Source: Anaerolineaceae bacterium (GTDB lineage Bacteria > Chloroflexota > Anaerolineae > Aggregatilineales > Phototrophicaceae). Taken from it: DNA of 64,000 bases. A program made the translations under genes and the position numbers. Positions 33,759 to 42,473 of this stretch are shown here, in pieces; the first letter of the stretch is position 1, and each line of letters starts with the position of its first letter. The notes under the pieces were generated by a model. That model saw only the letters and a list, made by a program, of their open reading frames with translations, had not been told where the DNA came from and did no database searches. The DNA lies in NCBI GenBank assembly GCA_002702065.1, contig NZXX01000002.1, positions 372,001-436,000 of the forward strand, read 5' to 3'.

Positions 33759-35006
33759 CTAGCCCTGGCTGGCGATCAGGTCCTGGGCCATCGCCAGCGT
33801 TGGGGCGGATGCCAGCAGATGGCTGGTTTCATCGTCGGTGAAACACATCGCTTCAGTATCGGTTGACCAGCATGAATCCTGTGCGATAACCCCCTCAAAC
33901 CGGGCCGCCAGAAAGTCGACATAGGCATCGGTGAATTCGGCCGCCTCGACACCGGTGTCCCATTCAATGCGCATCAGCCACGCCAGTTCGCCGGTTTCGG
34001 TGTTGCGATAAATCTGATAGTTATCCCCACCCCAACCCGCTGCTGCCTGAGCTGCCGGGCGATTGCTCAGTTGATTTTTGAGATATTCGCGCAGGTAAAA
34101 TTCGCCGAATGTCGTATCCCACACGGTTTCCCAGATCGGGTCGAGCGTGGGGTCGGTCAGGTCAATGGTCAACGGCCCTTCACCCGACAGGTACTTGGCC
34201 GGGTGCAGGATTTGCTCGCTGGATTGCGGCAGATTTTCGGGCTGAAAAGCCGCATCAACTGCTTCCCATCCCCCTTCTGCCTGAAGCACACCGACAAAAG
34301 CCGCCCCCTCGGTGTAGGATGACAGCAGTTCGCTGACGACAATGTCGGGCAGGCCGGGCGGCAGAAACAGCGTATCGGTGCTAAAACCCTGTGTCAGCAG
34401 CTGCATGGCTGTGCCGAGTGGGTTGCGCTCCGAAATAGCCTGAACATAGGCGTTCATCACCAGTGTGGCATCGCCTTCGATCAGCGCCAGCAGGGCCAAC
34501 CCCTGATCCGGATTTTCGCTGGTCACGGCGTCGAGCGCTTCCAGGTCGAAGTGCTGATCCTGCAAGGCATGGGTGAATTCGTGCGCATAGGTGATCTGTT
34601 CCAGCAGGGGGAGTTTGTCGCCGGGGGCGTCGCCGCTGAGCATGAGCGTGTTCATCTCTTTGGAGACCGAATCGTAAAAGCCGCCGACCTGCGCTTCGAG
34701 TGCATCAAGGTACAGGGCCACATAGTCCGAACCTGGTGGCAGAAAATCAAAAGCGATGTAAAACTGGCTGAGACGTTCGGATTCTTCTGGTGGAATTTCT
34801 TCCGCATAGATGCCTTTGATCTGCTCGACAGCATCTTCCCGCGCCGGGAAACGCCGGTCAACCGGGTTCAGGGTGTCCAGGTCGCGGGTCGCGGTGACAA
34901 AGGTTTCGATGGATTCGATCTGTGTCAGCAGGTCCGGGCTGACTTCCTGCGCCTGCCCACCTGATGTCAGGATCAGGCCAATGAGGATGATGGATAGATA
35001 TTTCAC
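33759..35006 (-). CDS. Secreted zinc metallopeptidase-like protein (HExxH)
   Basis: 415 residues. A signal peptide covers about residues 1-19. The centre has 'ITYAHEFTHALQDQHFDLEAL', with the HEFTH zinc motif (HExxH), followed about 30 residues later by 'LALIEGDATLVM', whose Glu would be the third ligand, as in gluzincins. The N-terminal half is helical and charged. The C-terminal half has 'AAGWGGDNYQIYRN' and a pair of Cys ('DSCWSTDTEAMCF'). It is probably a secreted peptidase of unknown substrate; it belongs to a group often annotated only as hypothetical. The gene is single and convergent with the deaminase. Confidence 0.7.
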   Translation of the reverse strand: MKYLSIILIGLILTSGGQAQEVSPDLLTQIESIETFVTATRDLDTLNPVDRRFPAREDAVEQIKGIYAEEIPPEESERLSQFYIAFDFLPPGSDYVALYLDALEAQVGGFYDSVSKEMNTLMLSGDAPGDKLPLLEQITYAHEFTHALQDQHFDLEALDAVTSENPDQGLALLALIEGDATLVMNAYVQAISERNPLGTAMQLLTQGFSTDTLFLPPGLPDIVVSELLSSYTEGAAFVGVLQAEGGWEAVDAAFQPENLPQSSEQILHPAKYLSGEGPLTIDLTDPTLDPIWETVWDTTFGEFYLREYLKNQLSNRPAAQAAAGWGGDNYQIYRNTETGELAWLMRIEWDTGVEAAEFTDAYVDFLAARFEGVIAQDSCWSTDTEAMCFTDDETSHLLASAPTLAMAQDLIASQG

Positions 35007-35153
35007 GGGAGCGCTCCCTACCAGTTCATGCTTGCGTCCAGTGTACCGGATTCAGCAGACTTTGGGGATGGTGGCCGAGTCAGGTATTGCTTGCCTGCCA
35101 AGGATTACTATTTTGCAAGGTGTTTGCTGTTACAATGAGTTTAGTAATGTTTC

Positions 35154-37919
35154 ATGGACGGATTTAGGAGCATGTGGATCGAGGGTGGAATCAAAAGTCT
35201 GATCGAGCCGGCCCGGAGTGTAACCTCGCCTGAAGCGCAGAACCAGGCCCGGTTGCTGGCCGCACTTTCCCTCGTGGTGATCATCTTTTATCTGCTGCTG
35301 ACCATTGTTTTCATGGGAGGGGATGACGGGCGCTGGGTGTGGGCACTGGTCAGTATACCCGGGACAGCCATCATCTACGCCATCAGCCGTTCACCGCGTT
35401 ATCGGGTTGGTATTCAGGTGCTGCCGGTCGCGCTGCTGGGGACGATGCTGCTGCTGCTGATCAACAGACCGGAAATCGAGGTCCTGCTGGTAATGGTGGT
35501 GCCGGTGTTGATCGCGGGTTTTTTCTGGTCGCCGATCGCGCTGGCCTGGCTTACGCTCGTGTCCCTGTCGCTGGGGCTGGTGGTGGTGGCGCCGTACAGC
35601 GACATCCAGAACATGATGCGTCGCTCGTTGTATATTCTGGCGCTGGCGTCCGCGCAAATAATCGCCGCTGTTCTCCGACGGCAGATGAAGCGGCAGCTTC
35701 AGCAGCGGACCAAGGAACTGACGACCGCCGAGACACGATTTCGGGCCGTCATTGATAACGGCCCCGATGGTTATTTCTTGCTGCGCAGCGTGCGCGACCC
35801 CAGCGGTAAGATTGTCGATTTTGAATTCGCCGACGCCAATGCCAACGGGATCGCACAACTGAATCATACAGCCGCTACGCTTATTGGGACCCGTATGCTG
35901 AGCCTGCCCGCAGAATGGATTCCGCGTCTGTTCGGACATTTCAAAACGGTAGTCGAGACGCGCACCGCGCATGTCGATGAAATTCGGTCCTTTTCTTCAG
36001 ATCGCCGCGAAAGCTGGTGGTACTCGGTGATGGCGGTTGCGGTTGAGGATGGCGTTGCCGTAACCAGCCGCGAGATTACGGAGCACAAGCGTGTCCATGA
36101 TGCGCTGCGGGAAAGTGAGGCTCGCTTCCGCAATATTGCCGATTCTGCACCGGTTCTGATGTGGGTGTCTGAGCCGGATAAACGGATTACGTACTTCAAC
36201 CGGGCATGGCTGGAATTTACCGGGCGCGAAATCGAGCAGGAAGTCGATTATGGCTGGGTAACCGGCCTGCACCCGGATGACGCTGAAGATACGCTGAAGA
36301 TGTACGAGACGGCATTTGATGCTCGTAAACCGTATCAGATGCTGTATCGCCTGCGGCGGGCGGATGGCGAGTATCGCTGGTTGCTGGAAAACGGTGTGCC
36401 TCGCTTCTCGGACCAGGGGATGTTTTTGGGGTATTTGGGGTCGGCGCTGGATATTACCGCACAGAAAGCACAGGAAGCGGCTTTGCGTGAAAGCCAGGCA
36501 TGGTTAGAAGCAGCCATGAAAAGCCTGCCATTTGACTTTTGGGCGATGGATGTCAGGGGGCGGTATGTCCTGCAAAACGAACATTCGCGCGAATTATGGG
36601 GCAACAATATCGGCAAGGCGCCCGAAGAACTGGGTTTGCGGCCAGAGGTGCTGAGGGAGTGGAAATCACTCAACGCGCAGGCTTTTGCAGGCCAAGAAAG
36701 CCGCGTCGAAATGGTTTATCAACGGGGCGGAGACATCCGTTATCATTACAACGTCGTGGTGCCGGTGCACGATGGTGAGCGGATTATCGGGATTGCCGGC
36801 GTCGATATTGATATTACCGACACCAAACAGATGGAAGCGAAGCTGCGGGCACTGCTGCAAGCCATTCCGGATTTTATGGCGCGCATCAACCGGGAAGGCG
36901 TTTATCTGGAAGCCATCCATGGCGGTGACTTCACGGACATGATGTTCAGTGATCAGATTGTGGGCAAGAAGATTCATCAGGTGCTGCCACGGGAAATCGC
37001 CGATCAGCGTCTGTCCTATGTGCATCGTGCGCTGGACACCGGTGAATTGCAGACCTATGAGTATGTGCTGGAATCGCCCGGCAGCCAGCTGCGCAATCTG
37101 GAAGCGCGTGTATCGGTTAGCGGGCCGGATGAAGTGACCGTCATGGTGCGCGATGTCACCGCCCGTAAGGAAGCGGAAGAACGGGCGATGGATCTGGCGA
37201 TGCAGAGCAAACATATCGAGCTGCTGCGGCGCTTTGTCGGGGATCGGACACACGACCTGATGACCCCGCTGACCATTCTGAAAACCAGCCTGTATCTTGT
37301 CGAAAAGTCCGCCTCGGCCAACCGCCGTGCGGAACATCTCGCCAAATTCAGCATGCAGATCGACAACCTGGAATCCATGATCCGCAACATGCTAATGATC
37401 CTGCGGTTGGATAAGCCGATTGAGGACGAATTTGAATTCGAGTTGCAGGACCTGAATGCCTTAATGACCCGGATTGTGGCCGACCACCAGCCAATTGCCA
37501 TCAGCCGCCAGCAGATCCTGCTGTATGTGGAGCAGACCAACTTGCCGCTGCTGATGTTCGATGCGGAAAAACTGGAGCGCGCCTTGTCCAATCTGATTGA
37601 TAACGCGCTGAAGTATACGCCGCCGGGCGGGACGGTCAGCATTTCGACGGGGCTGTCGGGCGACACGGTACGCCTGACTGTGCGTGACAATGGCCGGGGA
37701 ATCCCGTCGGAAGATTTACCCCATATTTTTGATCGCTTCTACCGGTCAGCGGACAGTCTGTCGGTGGCGGGTGGCTCCGGGTTGGGGCTGGCGATTGTGG
37801 ACAAAATCATTAAGGCCCACGATGGGCATATCAAGGCAGAGAGCGAACCGGGCCGGGGGACTGCCTTTCATATCTATCTGCCGGTCAGCACCATGCCGCT
37901 GCCAGAGGACCCGCGCTAG
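35154..37919 (+). CDS. Membrane sensor histidine kinase with multiple PAS domains
   Basis: 921 residues. The N-terminal 170 residues hold about six hydrophobic helices. Four PAS-like domains follow (about 195-310, 315-440, 445-560 and 563-675); the clearest is the second ('RFRNIADSAPVLMWVSEPD' through 'YLGSALDITAQK'). The kinase core has the H-box 'DRTHDLMTPLTILKT', N-box 'LIDNALKYTPPGG', G1 'DNGRGIPSEDLPHIFDRFYR' and G2 'GGSGLGLAIVDKIIKAH'. It senses an unknown signal through PAS and phosphorylates a regulator. ATG 35172 (AGGAG directly upstream) is an alternative start. A lone response regulator lies 1.8 kb downstream on the other strand. Confidence 0.9.
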   Translation: MDGFRSMWIEGGIKSLIEPARSVTSPEAQNQARLLAALSLVVIIFYLLLTIVFMGGDDGRWVWALVSIPGTAIIYAISRSPRYRVGIQVLPVALLGTMLLLLINRPEIEVLLVMVVPVLIAGFFWSPIALAWLTLVSLSLGLVVVAPYSDIQNMMRRSLYILALASAQIIAAVLRRQMKRQLQQRTKELTTAETRFRAVIDNGPDGYFLLRSVRDPSGKIVDFEFADANANGIAQLNHTAATLIGTRMLSLPAEWIPRLFGHFKTVVETRTAHVDEIRSFSSDRRESWWYSVMAVAVEDGVAVTSREITEHKRVHDALRESEARFRNIADSAPVLMWVSEPDKRITYFNRAWLEFTGREIEQEVDYGWVTGLHPDDAEDTLKMYETAFDARKPYQMLYRLRRADGEYRWLLENGVPRFSDQGMFLGYLGSALDITAQKAQEAALRESQAWLEAAMKSLPFDFWAMDVRGRYVLQNEHSRELWGNNIGKAPEELGLRPEVLREWKSLNAQAFAGQESRVEMVYQRGGDIRYHYNVVVPVHDGERIIGIAGVDIDITDTKQMEAKLRALLQAIPDFMARINREGVYLEAIHGGDFTDMMFSDQIVGKKIHQVLPREIADQRLSYVHRALDTGELQTYEYVLESPGSQLRNLEARVSVSGPDEVTVMVRDVTARKEAEERAMDLAMQSKHIELLRRFVGDRTHDLMTPLTILKTSLYLVEKSASANRRAEHLAKFSMQIDNLESMIRNMLMILRLDKPIEDEFEFELQDLNALMTRIVADHQPIAISRQQILLYVEQTNLPLLMFDAEKLERALSNLIDNALKYTPPGGTVSISTGLSGDTVRLTVRDNGRGIPSEDLPHIFDRFYRSADSLSVAGGSGLGLAIVDKIIKAHDGHIKAESEPGRGTAFHIYLPVSTMPLPEDPR

Positions 37920-38311
37920 ATACTGGACGGCACGCTGTCGAGCAGGCTGGCGCTGCTGGCGATGATCTGGACCGGTGCCTGGCCGGTATCGACCCGGTAC
38001 AAACGGGCGGTATCCGTGATCGATGCGTAGGCATCCGGGAATTGCAGTACCGCCGGCCCGATGATGCCCGTATGCAGCATCAGGTCAATGCAGGCCTGCG
38101 GTGGTGCGATATAAAAATCCACACTCTGCCAGTTCATCGGCCCTTCGAAGTAACCGACATCCGAAAACAACACATAAAATGCGGGGATGTTCTGCTGGGG
38201 CTTGAACACGCTGAGATAGAGGCGCGACAGCCCGCTGAAGTAACGATAAACCTGACAGCGGTAAAGCTGCGGGGCCTTGATCTCGAAGACGCTATCCGTC
38301 ATCATCACCAT
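37916..38311 (-). CDS. Protein of unknown function downstream of the CNNM gene
   Basis: About 131 residues from ATG 38311 (38305 or 38302 also possible). The start overlaps the end of the CNNM/CorC gene by some 20 bases, and its stop overlaps the end of the convergent kinase gene by four. It reads 'SVFEIKAPQLYRCQVYRYFSG' near the start, then aromatic-rich segments ('FYVLFSDVGYFEGPMNWQ', 'VDFYIAPPQACIDLM'). It has the look of a compact alpha/beta domain. No signal peptide and no known family. The overlap with the upstream gene suggests an operon and coupled translation. Confidence 0.55.
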   Translation of the reverse strand: MVMMTDSVFEIKAPQLYRCQVYRYFSGLSRLYLSVFKPQQNIPAFYVLFSDVGYFEGPMNWQSVDFYIAPPQACIDLMLHTGIIGPAVLQFPDAYASITDTARLYRVDTGQAPVQIIASSASLLDSVPSSI

Positions 38312-39602
38312 CTTTGTTGTTATCTTCCAGGCGGGTAACCAGAATCTTGTCGACGCGGCGGCCATCCATATCCACCACCTCGAAGCGCAGATGGTTCCAC
38401 TCGAACTGATCGGCAGGCTGCGGGATACGCTCGATGCGCATCATCACAAAACCGCCCATGGTCTGGTAATCGCCCCGTTCATCTTCCGGGGCAATCGATT
38501 CGCCGGTGTAATCTTCAAATTCATCAATGTTCAGCATGCCATCCACCAGCCACGAGCCATCCGAACGAGGGGTGATCTCCGTATGGGTGTCGGCAGGTGC
38601 GCTGCTGACGATCGCTTCGAGAATGTCCTGCGGGGTCAGGATACCGGTTACGCTGCCATGTTCATCAATGACCAACGCCAGCCGCTGGTCCGAACGGCGG
38701 AAATGCTCCATTGCGCTCAACGCCAGCGCATTCTCCGGTACGATCAGCGGTGGTTTGAGGATGCCTTTCAGGTCAAGCGGCTGGCTGCTGGCCAACTGCC
38801 GCCACAGGTCTTCGAGCAGGACCACGCCTTGCAGGTTGTTCTGTTCGGTCTGGTAGACCGGGTATGCCAGATAACGGCTGTCCGTGACCTGCTGAATGAC
38901 ATCTTCGGCAGAGTCATCGAGATTAAGCCAGATCACCTCCGTATACGGGGTCATCATGGCGCTGGTGCGCCAGTCTCCCAGGCGGAAGATGTTCTCCACC
39001 ATCTGCTGTTCGCTGATCTCGAACACACCGGCTTCCGCGCCCTGCTCGATCATGAAGCGGACTTCTTCTTCGGTCACCGGTGGGTCCTGCGAGGGGCGAA
39101 TGCCCAACAGCACCAGGACCACACGTGTCGACAGCGACAGAAAACCCACGACCGGCGCGGTGATGGTTGAGATAAAACGCATGGGCCGGGCGACCATTGC
39201 CGCGATGGTTTCCGCATTGTTGAGGGCCAGTCGCTTCGGCACCAGTTCGCCAATGACCAGCGACAAATACGTGATGAGCAGCACCACCAGCCCAACACTG
39301 ATCGCCTCGCTGCGGGTAGCCAGCGGCGGAATGCGCTCGATAAGGGGGCGAATCGTCCCGGCCAGCGTGGAACCGCCAACTGCGCCGGATAGAATGCCGA
39401 TCAGGGTGATGCCAATCTGTACGGTGGATAGAAAGCGGTCGGGGTCTTTTGCCAGTTTGATGGCTGCTTCTGCGCCTTTGTCCCCTTCCTCAGCACGTTG
39501 TTGCAGACGTGCCTGCCGGGCGGAGATCATGGCGGCTTCGGACATGGCGAACACGCCATTAGCGACGATCAGAAGCAGGACAAACAGAAATTCTATGGGC
39601 AA
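38292..39602 (-). CDS. CNNM/CorC-family protein (DUF21, two CBS, CorC_HlyC)
   Basis: 436 residues. Residues about 1-185 are the DUF21 membrane domain with four hydrophobic helices ('ANGVFAMSEAAMISARQARL', a signature of this family). Two CBS domains follow (about 205-330; 'VMTPYTEVIWLNLDD'-like start and 'LALVIDEHGSVTGILTPQDILEAI'). The C-terminal CorC_HlyC domain (about 345-430) has 'GSWLVDGMLNIDEFEDYTG' and 'DYQTMGGFVMM'. Members are linked to magnesium or cobalt efflux; the older label 'hemolysin' is misleading. Single membrane protein with ATP-sensing CBS. Confidence 0.9.
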   Translation of the reverse strand: MPIEFLFVLLLIVANGVFAMSEAAMISARQARLQQRAEEGDKGAEAAIKLAKDPDRFLSTVQIGITLIGILSGAVGGSTLAGTIRPLIERIPPLATRSEAISVGLVVLLITYLSLVIGELVPKRLALNNAETIAAMVARPMRFISTITAPVVGFLSLSTRVVLVLLGIRPSQDPPVTEEEVRFMIEQGAEAGVFEISEQQMVENIFRLGDWRTSAMMTPYTEVIWLNLDDSAEDVIQQVTDSRYLAYPVYQTEQNNLQGVVLLEDLWRQLASSQPLDLKGILKPPLIVPENALALSAMEHFRRSDQRLALVIDEHGSVTGILTPQDILEAIVSSAPADTHTEITPRSDGSWLVDGMLNIDEFEDYTGESIAPEDERGDYQTMGGFVMMRIERIPQPADQFEWNHLRFEVVDMDGRRVDKILVTRLEDNNKDGDDDG

Positions 39603-39674
39603 TGTAATACACCTGTCTAGCTTAGGTCTGCATTATAGAGCAGGCCAAGACAGGCTGCCAGACCAGTGTGTTTG

Positions 39675-40037
39675 CTAGGGCAGGAACTGGTTGATCAAAT
39701 CCAGCAGTTCATGAATTTGAAAGGGTTTGATGAGATAACCGTTGGCGCCCTGGTCGAGCGCGTCGTGAACCTGCGCACTGCTGCTGCGTCCGGTCAGGAA
39801 GATAAACGGGATGTCGGCTGTCTCTGGGTTCTTGCGAATGGCTTTCAGGATGCCCATCCCATCCAGGCCCGGAACCCGCATATCGCTCAGGATAATATCA
39901 GGAAGAAATTCTGCGGCAGCCTGGGGAGCCTCTGTGCCATTGTGGACGCTGCGGACTTCAAAATTCTCGTAACTCAGCAGTTCAACGAGATTGGCGATCA
40001 TATATTGATCATCTTCGATGATAAGAGCTTTCTTCAC
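39675..40037 (-). CDS. Single-domain response regulator (CheY-like)
   Basis: 120 residues from GTG 40037, giving the usual receiver start ('VKKALIIEDDQYM'). A TTG at 40055 would add six residues. The receiver has the acidic pair in 'IEDDQ', the phosphoacceptor Asp in 'IILSDMRVPG', Thr in 'FLTGRSS' and Lys in 'LIKPF'. There is no output domain, so it acts by protein contact or in a phosphorelay. It is a candidate partner of the PAS histidine kinase 1.8 kb away, though several other kinases in the genome could also serve. Confidence 0.88.
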   Translation of the reverse strand: MKKALIIEDDQYMIANLVELLSYENFEVRSVHNGTEAPQAAAEFLPDIILSDMRVPGLDGMGILKAIRKNPETADIPFIFLTGRSSSAQVHDALDQGANGYLIKPFQIHELLDLINQFLP

Positions 40038-40055
40038 TGTAAACTCACATTTCAA

Positions 40056-40341
40056 TTGTTAGTAGCACATTACTCTACCGCTTGGCTGATTGTAACATCA
40101 TAAAAGCATGCGATGCCTTAACGATCTTGTTTCATTGGTAAGCAGGGCGTTGGCGTGGATGTGTAAGCGGTGATGTGAGGCGGCACTGACAGGCGATTAG
40201 TCACCTACAGGAACCCTTGATGGCTATCGTATGGGCTGGATGCATTCACCCTGGTGCAAAATCCCTCCCCCGATCATACGAAGTTCCGCAGATTCGGGGA
40301 AGGGTGGATTCATAGGTAAGACAGTGAAGCTGGCAATCGCG
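40056..40341. other. Intergenic stretch with one imperfect hairpin
   Basis: About 290 bases between two minus-strand genes. It contains CCCTCCCCCGA (40262-40272) and TCGGGGAAGGG (about 40298-40308), which pair in 10 of 11 positions and may end the DUF3352 transcript. No gene, RNA or other repeat seen. Confidence 0.4.
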
Positions 40342-42132
40342 CTATTCGGACAGGTTCAGGCTCATGCGGCTGACCGAACTGTTTTCGTCCAGCGTCTGGC
40401 TGACGGTTGCGCTGTCAATCAGGTCCAGCAGGTCGCGAACCGCCTGCGCCAACTGGGCCGCGTCTTCGTCATCTTCCTCAGCGAAGGTGGTGATCAGGTC
40501 AGCCAGCGGTGCCAGACCATCCGGCCCCAGATAGGCGAGGTTATAGGCCCCATCGAGCGTCCAGGTCTGGGCACGCGTGAAAGATTCGTTGGCCGCCAGC
40601 CCGCCATCACCGGAGAGGATGGCTTGCACGGCATTGCGGGTGCCGAGGGCAAAGACGTCGTCATTGGCGCCCATCAACACTTCAATCGGCCAGGGTGCCT
40701 GGCGCGAGGTGATGGTCACCACCGTTACATCGGTGCCAAACATGGTTTCGGTGCTGATCTCAACCTCAGCTTCATTGTCTTCCTGTTCTTCGGCCAGCGC
40801 TGCCAGACGTTCAATCGCCTGTGTAAAACCGGTGACAGTGGCAGCTGCCGCGTCCGGGTCTGTTGCTTCGATGGCGACGCCAAAATCGACCGGGAAGGCG
40901 GTGAACAGACCGAACTGATTCTTCAGGTTGAGTTCCGGGTTCAGCATGACGAACACGGCATACTGGCCAGTCATCCAGCTCAGGACATCCTCACGCAGAT
41001 CGAGGCCGGTAAAGGTGGTGAAGGTCGCTTCGAACTGATCAATGCCTTCCTGCATCTCGGTCAGCTCCTCCTCATCAGCCAGGTCTGCTTCGACCATAGC
41101 TGCGACCTGCTGCTCGATCACCGTGAAGAAACCCAGCCCGGAACGGCTGATGTCGGTGGCCAGGTAAACCAGCGGTGCGCTGGCTGGAATGCGCGCGGCA
41201 AAGGCCGGATCAACCGGCGGGGGTGGCGTGGACGGCAGGCCGAATTGTTCGTATGCCTGGGTGCTGTCCAGCTGCTGGGCAATATCAATCGTCAGGCTCA
41301 CCTCGTCGAGAAGGGTCCCGCCCCAGGCCTGCGGGCCGATGGCATTAAAGAAATCGCCGAACATTCCCATCATTTCGGCAGATTCTGGGTCCTGTTCCAT
41401 TGCGTCGGTCAGGAACTGCGGCAGGTTGATGAAGACCGAAATGTTGTAGTCGGTTTCCGGCAGCAGGGCGAAGGTGTCATTAAAGTCGGCGCTGTCGCTC
41501 AGGCTGCCATCCGGGAGCGTGGTGGCTGTGCCTGCCTGATTGGTGACCAGCAGGACGTCATCGCGGATAACAACGATCTGGTCCTCATTTTCCGGGTTCG
41601 TGAACAGGGTGTAATCCGCTTCGTCGCTGCGTTCAAATTCACTGGTGCTGTTTTCCATGGCATCGACGAAGAAATTGGTGACGGCCTCGCGGTCAGTGAT
41701 GGCAACGGCCACCAGTATCGGCGCATCGTCGCGCATGGCGCTCATGCCATTCATGCGTGGGCTGCGCATAAAGCCGGATGTTTCTTGCATTGGAATTTCC
41801 ATGATGCCGAGCGCAACCGTATCGCCCAGCCACGGACGAATATCTTCCTGGAAGGTCATCGGCGGGTCGGCTTCTGCCAGCGCCATATCCAGCCCCTCGG
41901 CAATGGTCATGGGCGGGACTGTGCCGGGCGGCAGGACATTGGCGACGCGGGCCACGAGGCTGTCCAGTTCCTCGAAAAAGGCATCGTCAATGCGCGAGGC
42001 CATAAAGACAGCCGTGTCCGAGGGAAAGTAGCGCGCCAGGTCATTCAGCTCGACCAGGGGAGCCGCCAGTGTTGGAACAACGCCGATACCGAGCACCGTG
42101 ATCAGGAGCAGGACGGCCAGAATCTTTTTCAC
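40342..42132 (-). CDS. Secreted DUF3352-like protein
   Basis: 596 residues with an N-terminal signal peptide (about 1-23). The mature protein begins 'LARYFPSDTAVFMASRIDDAFFEELD', the start of DUF3352 ('...YVPAD.A.y...r....l'). It alternates helices and strands in two or more repeats of about 250 residues, each with 'DAP..VAVAITD' or 'VDFGVAIEATDPDAA' and an 'IVVIRDDVLLV'-like strand. It is rich in Asp and Glu, suggesting extracellular or periplasmic location. No catalytic motif seen. The function of the family is unknown. A long antisense frame over it is a shadow. Confidence 0.75.
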   Translation of the reverse strand: MKKILAVLLLITVLGIGVVPTLAAPLVELNDLARYFPSDTAVFMASRIDDAFFEELDSLVARVANVLPPGTVPPMTIAEGLDMALAEADPPMTFQEDIRPWLGDTVALGIMEIPMQETSGFMRSPRMNGMSAMRDDAPILVAVAITDREAVTNFFVDAMENSTSEFERSDEADYTLFTNPENEDQIVVIRDDVLLVTNQAGTATTLPDGSLSDSADFNDTFALLPETDYNISVFINLPQFLTDAMEQDPESAEMMGMFGDFFNAIGPQAWGGTLLDEVSLTIDIAQQLDSTQAYEQFGLPSTPPPPVDPAFAARIPASAPLVYLATDISRSGLGFFTVIEQQVAAMVEADLADEEELTEMQEGIDQFEATFTTFTGLDLREDVLSWMTGQYAVFVMLNPELNLKNQFGLFTAFPVDFGVAIEATDPDAAAATVTGFTQAIERLAALAEEQEDNEAEVEISTETMFGTDVTVVTITSRQAPWPIEVLMGANDDVFALGTRNAVQAILSGDGGLAANESFTRAQTWTLDGAYNLAYLGPDGLAPLADLITTFAEEDDEDAAQLAQAVRDLLDLIDSATVSQTLDENSSVSRMSLNLSE

Positions 42133-42473
42133 TATGGATCCCTTCTTTCAGCTTGAACAATGATAATCACAGGCCTGTTACTTACTATAGGCCTGTACGC
42201 GAAATGTGCCAGCGTGGTTGCGCAGGCAGCGTGAAGGGATATGTGCGTTTTGTTGCGAATCATTCTGCTGTGTTGACGTTTAGCCTGTAAGCCATAGTCA
42301 GAAGATGGAAGCAGGGTTATCAGGCGGAATATCCACCTTGCGTTCTCCCGCCTGTTGACTTATCGACCAGCCCGATCAAAAACGCCCCATTGGTAGGGGC
42401 TGATCTGTATGTAGGTCAAGGACGGGCACACTGGCCCGTCCCTGCGACTGTGCGAATTGGTTTGGTTGGCCCG
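42133..42473. other. Intergenic stretch with a hairpin of the dispersed set
   Basis: About 340 bases between two minus-strand genes. A palindrome GACGGGC-N6-GCCCGTC lies at about 42421-42440, ahead of the end of the pentapeptide gene, and a weaker one is near 42390. The rest shows no gene. The promoter of the DUF3352 gene must lie in the left part. Confidence 0.4.

Noticed and set aside
40231-42156. A 641-codon open frame on the + strand over the DUF3352 gene
   Set aside because: It has no ribosome site, no domain pattern and a Gln/Arg/His/Gly-rich composition typical of the antisense of a GC-rich gene. The minus-strand frame has a signal peptide and family blocks.
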